Shown here: positions 7,116-8,912 of the stretch, in pieces
How positions within the stretch are numbered: the first letter of the stretch is position 1
How the letters are laid out: each line of letters begins with the position of its first letter
DNA from: Halobacteriales archaeon
GTDB lineage: Archaea > Thermoplasmatota > SW-10-69-26 > JACQPN01 > JAIVGT01
Length of the DNA stretch: 8,912 nt
NCBI GenBank assembly: GCA_020201485.1
Contig: JAIVGT010000022.1
Coordinates: forward strand, 1-8,912
Direction: 5' to 3'
Notes under the pieces: model-generated
What the model saw: only the letters and a program-made list of their open reading frames with translations
Told to the model about the DNA's origin: nothing
The model's database searches: none
Position numbers and translations under genes: made by a program

Positions 7116-7482
7116 GGTCCTTGCGCTTCCGTGGCTTCGGCTTCGCCGGCTCCTGGCCGAGCGTCATGGAGCCTTTCATCGCCGCGAGGTCCTGCTCCGG
7201 CAACGGGGCCCCGGCGTGCATGCCGCGGTGCACGACGACGGCGACGACATGGCTGCACAGCGCCCCGTCGCGCTGCGCGTGGAGCGAGCCCCACGTGCAC
7301 GTGCAGTTGAAGGCGTTGCTCGCCTCGATGCGGACGTCGTGCGTCTCGCTGTCGCCGCGCACGCGGTAGTAGCTCGCGCGCTCCGCCTGCGCGTCCAGCT
7401 CCACGCGCCCGTCGAGGGCCAGGCGCAGGCCCTTGCGGTAGATGTCCTCGGGCAACTCGGAGGAAGGAAGGTGCATGCCCAT
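7108..7482 (-). CDS. SWIM zinc-finger protein
   Basis: 124 residues from ATG 7482. A single SWIM-type zinc finger is visible: C60-x-C62 and, after 13 residues, C76-x-H78, within NCTCTWGSL and LCSHVVAVVVH. Upstream are short strands and helices (YRKGLRLALDGRVEL, YYRVRGD) typical of stand-alone SWIM proteins. The tail is strongly basic (KPKPRKRK, 114-121). SWIM fingers bind DNA or protein partners and occur in recombination mediators and nucleases; no enzymatic domain is present here. The frame stays open upstream to a TTG at 7551, but that extension is Ser/Arg-rich and looks like non-coding sequence, so ATG 7482 (or ATG 7476) is preferred. No Shine-Dalgarno is seen, so the mRNA may be leaderless. 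The stop lies inside the DUF488 start, which makes the two genes a coupled pair. It appears to be the first gene of the minus-strand block. Confidence 0.82.
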   Translation of the reverse strand: MGMHLPSSELPEDIYRKGLRLALDGRVELDAQAERASYYRVRGDSETHDVRIEASNAFNCTCTWGSLHAQRDGALCSHVVAVVVHRGMHAGAPLPEQDLAAMKGSMTLGQEPAKPKPRKRKDHA

Positions 7483-7873
7483 ATGAGTTCGTCGCTCACG
7501 GGCGTAGGTACGCCTTGAGGAATCCTTGGTCGAGGAGGAAGCGCTCGTCAACTGTATGGCAGCAAGCTCCGGTGCGTGCAGGTGGGGGCAGTAGTTTTCC
7601 TTGGCGTATCTCTAAGACGCTCTTCCGGCCGGACCTTGGCGCTCGCTATCATGGGTGTGGTGAAGCTCATCCTGCGCCCCGAGATCAGGCATATCGGGCA
7701 ACTGCGCGGCGATGTCGCTGGTGAGCCGGTTGCAGGATGGCACTGCCCAGCCGCGACCGGTCCTTGGTGACCTCGAAGGCGTTGAGCACGGACTCCGCTC
7801 GTCCGCACCTTCACGACATCCCGGCCTTACTCGCCTTGCGCATCCTACCGTGTCAGGGATGCTACCTGCTTCC
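7483..7873 (-). other. Gene-poor spacer with possible coding remnants
   Basis: No intact gene is supported here. Three short protein-like stretches occur on the minus strand in two frames: VLNAFEVTKDRSRLGSAILQ (from 7789), NRLTSDIAAQLPDMPDLGAQ (from 7731, another frame) and VDERFLLDQGFLKAYLRP ending at the stop at 7496 (same frame as the first). Stops and frame changes separate them and no good start is present. They could be remains of a decayed gene, or chance. The region must contain the promoter of the SWIM gene, but I cannot pick a convincing TATA element. Base composition is intermediate between the GC-rich block to the left and the kelch gene to the right. Confidence 0.3.
7840..7862 (-). 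terminator. Weak hairpin downstream of the kelch gene
   Basis: A six-base inverted repeat (GCATCC/GGATGC) with an 11-nt loop lies 12-34 nt past the kelch stop. There is no T-run after it, so a role in termination is only a possibility. Confidence 0.2.
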
Positions 7874-8912
7874 CTATGGCGTGAAGTCCTCCACTTTCAC
7901 CGAATAGCTGCTCGATGTCTTGCCGCCGAACACGTACGCATGGCCGCTCGCGCACACAGCATTGGTGCATACTCCTTGGCTCGTGCCGGAGACGCTCTCC
8001 TGCAGTGTTGTGGTGTATGACGCGAACAGGTCGCTCGCGTAATTGTACTTCGCAATGCCGTTCGTCGGCCCGGCCGTGCACGACGAGCCAGATGCTTGGT
8101 CGCCGCCGAACACATAGATGAAGCCGCTAATCAGCGCGGCGCTCGTCGACGCAATGCCGCAACCGAACGTCGCGCTGCGCGCACTGACCGAGGGTGACGA
8201 GCCAGGAGTGAAGCGGTCCACGCTATTCAGATACGTGCTCGCACCGCTCCGGCCGCCGAAGATGTAGGCGCAGCCGACGCCCGTGCCGCACGCAGAATCA
8301 CCGCTGACGAACACGACACTGCAGCCTGCCCGAGCACTCGACAAATGCGCCACCGTACTCGTACTCCCCGAAGCCGGGTTGAACTCCACGATGTCATCGT
8401 AATACGTCGTCCCATCATGGCCTCCGAACACGTAGAACCTATCGTTGTGGTTGTCCCAGATGGCGCACGTCTCCTCACGCCCTGTCGGCAAGTGTCCTGC
8501 GGTGGCGAAGAGGAGCTGAACAGTGTTCCAAACGACGACTCTGTCATCGGTGCCGGACCCGTATCCCCCGCCGAAGATGTATACGGCTTCATCTGTGAAG
8601 AAGTCTGGAGGCGTGTGCGTGGTGGTGTCGCGGAGGACCGCGCTGGTGTTCGCCCGAGCGGGCTGGAGGACCGAGGGATCTGTATCCACGGTTCCGAGAC
8701 AGAAATTGAAGTCTGTGATGTCGCCGAGGAATCCGCTCGCAACGGAAGCGTTGCTGCCGTAGCCTCCGAACACTGACACAGTACATCCGCTGTCCGACGC
8801 GGCGCTCGTCCCGGCCCGACCAACGACTGGCACCGTCGCAGCGTGCGGAATTTCGTTTGCGTAATAGGACGTGCCTGCCAGCACAGGGCCGACGATGATC
8901 AACAAGCCGATG
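7874..8912 (-). CDS. Secreted kelch-motif beta-propeller protein, 5' truncated by window edge
   Basis: The frame is open through the right edge; residues are counted from the TTG at 8905. Six kelch-type blade motifs are visible: VSVFGGYG (43-50), VYIFGGGYG (108-116), FYVFGGHDG (157-165), AYIFGGRSG (213-221), IYVFGGDQ (263-270) and AYVFGGKT (323-330). They are 49-65 residues apart, consistent with a six-bladed propeller. The visible N-terminus (IGLLIIVGPVLAGTSYYA) is hydrophobic and reads like the end of a signal peptide or membrane anchor, so only a short part is probably missing. Ten cysteines in the propeller suggest disulfides in an extracellular setting. The protein ends directly after the last blade (VEDFTP) with no membrane tail, unlike the propeller at 3416-5077. 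It is Ser/Thr/Gly-rich, and its DNA is clearly lower in GC than the rest of the window. Likely a binding or scaffold protein; ligand unknown. Confidence 0.85.
   Translation of the reverse strand, partial: IGLLIIVGPVLAGTSYYANEIPHAATVPVVGRAGTSAASDSGCTVSVFGGYGSNASVASGFLGDITDFNFCLGTVDTDPSVLQPARANTSAVLRDTTTHTPPDFFTDEAVYIFGGGYGSGTDDRVVVWNTVQLLFATAGHLPTGREETCAIWDNHNDRFYVFGGHDGTTYYDDIVEFNPASGSTSTVAHLSSARAGCSVVFVSGDSACGTGVGCAYIFGGRSGASTYLNSVDRFTPGSSPSVSARSATFGCGIASTSAALISGFIYVFGGDQASGSSCTAGPTNGIAKYNYASDLFASYTTTLQESVSGTSQGVCTNAVCASGHAYVFGGKTSSSYSVKVEDFTP

Noticed and set aside
7483..7551. TTG-initiated N-terminal extension of the SWIM protein
   Set aside because: The added 23 residues are Ser/Arg-rich and unlike a folded domain; two in-frame ATGs at 7482 and 7476 fit better.
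7576..7770. 64-codon plus-strand ORF in the spacer
   Set aside because: No family resemblance, no ribosome binding site, and it overlaps equally long frames on the other strand.
7548..7814. 88-codon minus-strand ORF in the spacer
   Set aside because: Composition is not protein-like, and better-looking fragments occur in the other two frames of the same strand.

Overview
This is an 8.9 kb piece of a GC-rich genome. The coding part from the left edge to about 7.5 kb is visibly GC-rich; a sampled 60-base stretch of polB is 72% GC. The right end is poorer: a sampled stretch of the kelch gene is about 52%. No rRNA, tRNA, CRISPR array or transposase was seen. The left gene is a family B DNA polymerase of a type common in archaea but also found in some bacteria. 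Most starts lack a clear Shine-Dalgarno, several starts are GTG, and the propeller protein has an archaeal-style secretion and tail-anchor layout. My best guess is a high-GC archaeon, possibly a Thermoplasmatota-like lineage. The proteins are not strongly acidic, which argues against a typical haloarchaeon. A bacterium cannot be excluded.

Layout. Bases 1-2123 (+) hold the C-terminal 700 or so residues of a PolB with a damaged proofreading domain and altered polymerase motifs B and C. It runs tail to tail into a minus-strand gene block and overlaps it by 68 bp. Read 5'->3' on the minus strand, the block is: a SWIM zinc-finger protein (7482-7108), a DUF488 protein overlapping it by 8 bp (7115-6642), a previously unlisted 26-codon ORF ending in seven aspartates (6634-6554), a cytochrome P450 (6544-5150), a secreted eight-repeat PQQ-like beta-propeller with a C-terminal membrane tail (5077-3416), and a second, paralogous P450 (about 3390-2056). 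Gaps are between -8 and about 72 bp, so much of the block could be one transcript. Upstream of it lies a roughly 390 bp region with no intact gene (7483-7873). Beyond that is the 3' part of a secreted six-kelch-motif protein (7874 to the right edge).

How they may work together (inference). Two soluble P450s bracket an exported or membrane-tethered propeller. This suggests oxidation of a lipid or small molecule linked to a cell-surface protein, but no redox partner is visible and the substrate is unknown. The SWIM/DUF488 pair looks like a separate, translationally coupled module. The most unusual items are the microgene packed exactly between two operon genes, the likely frame disruption at the start of the downstream P450, patches of near identity between the two P450 genes, and the degenerate PolB.
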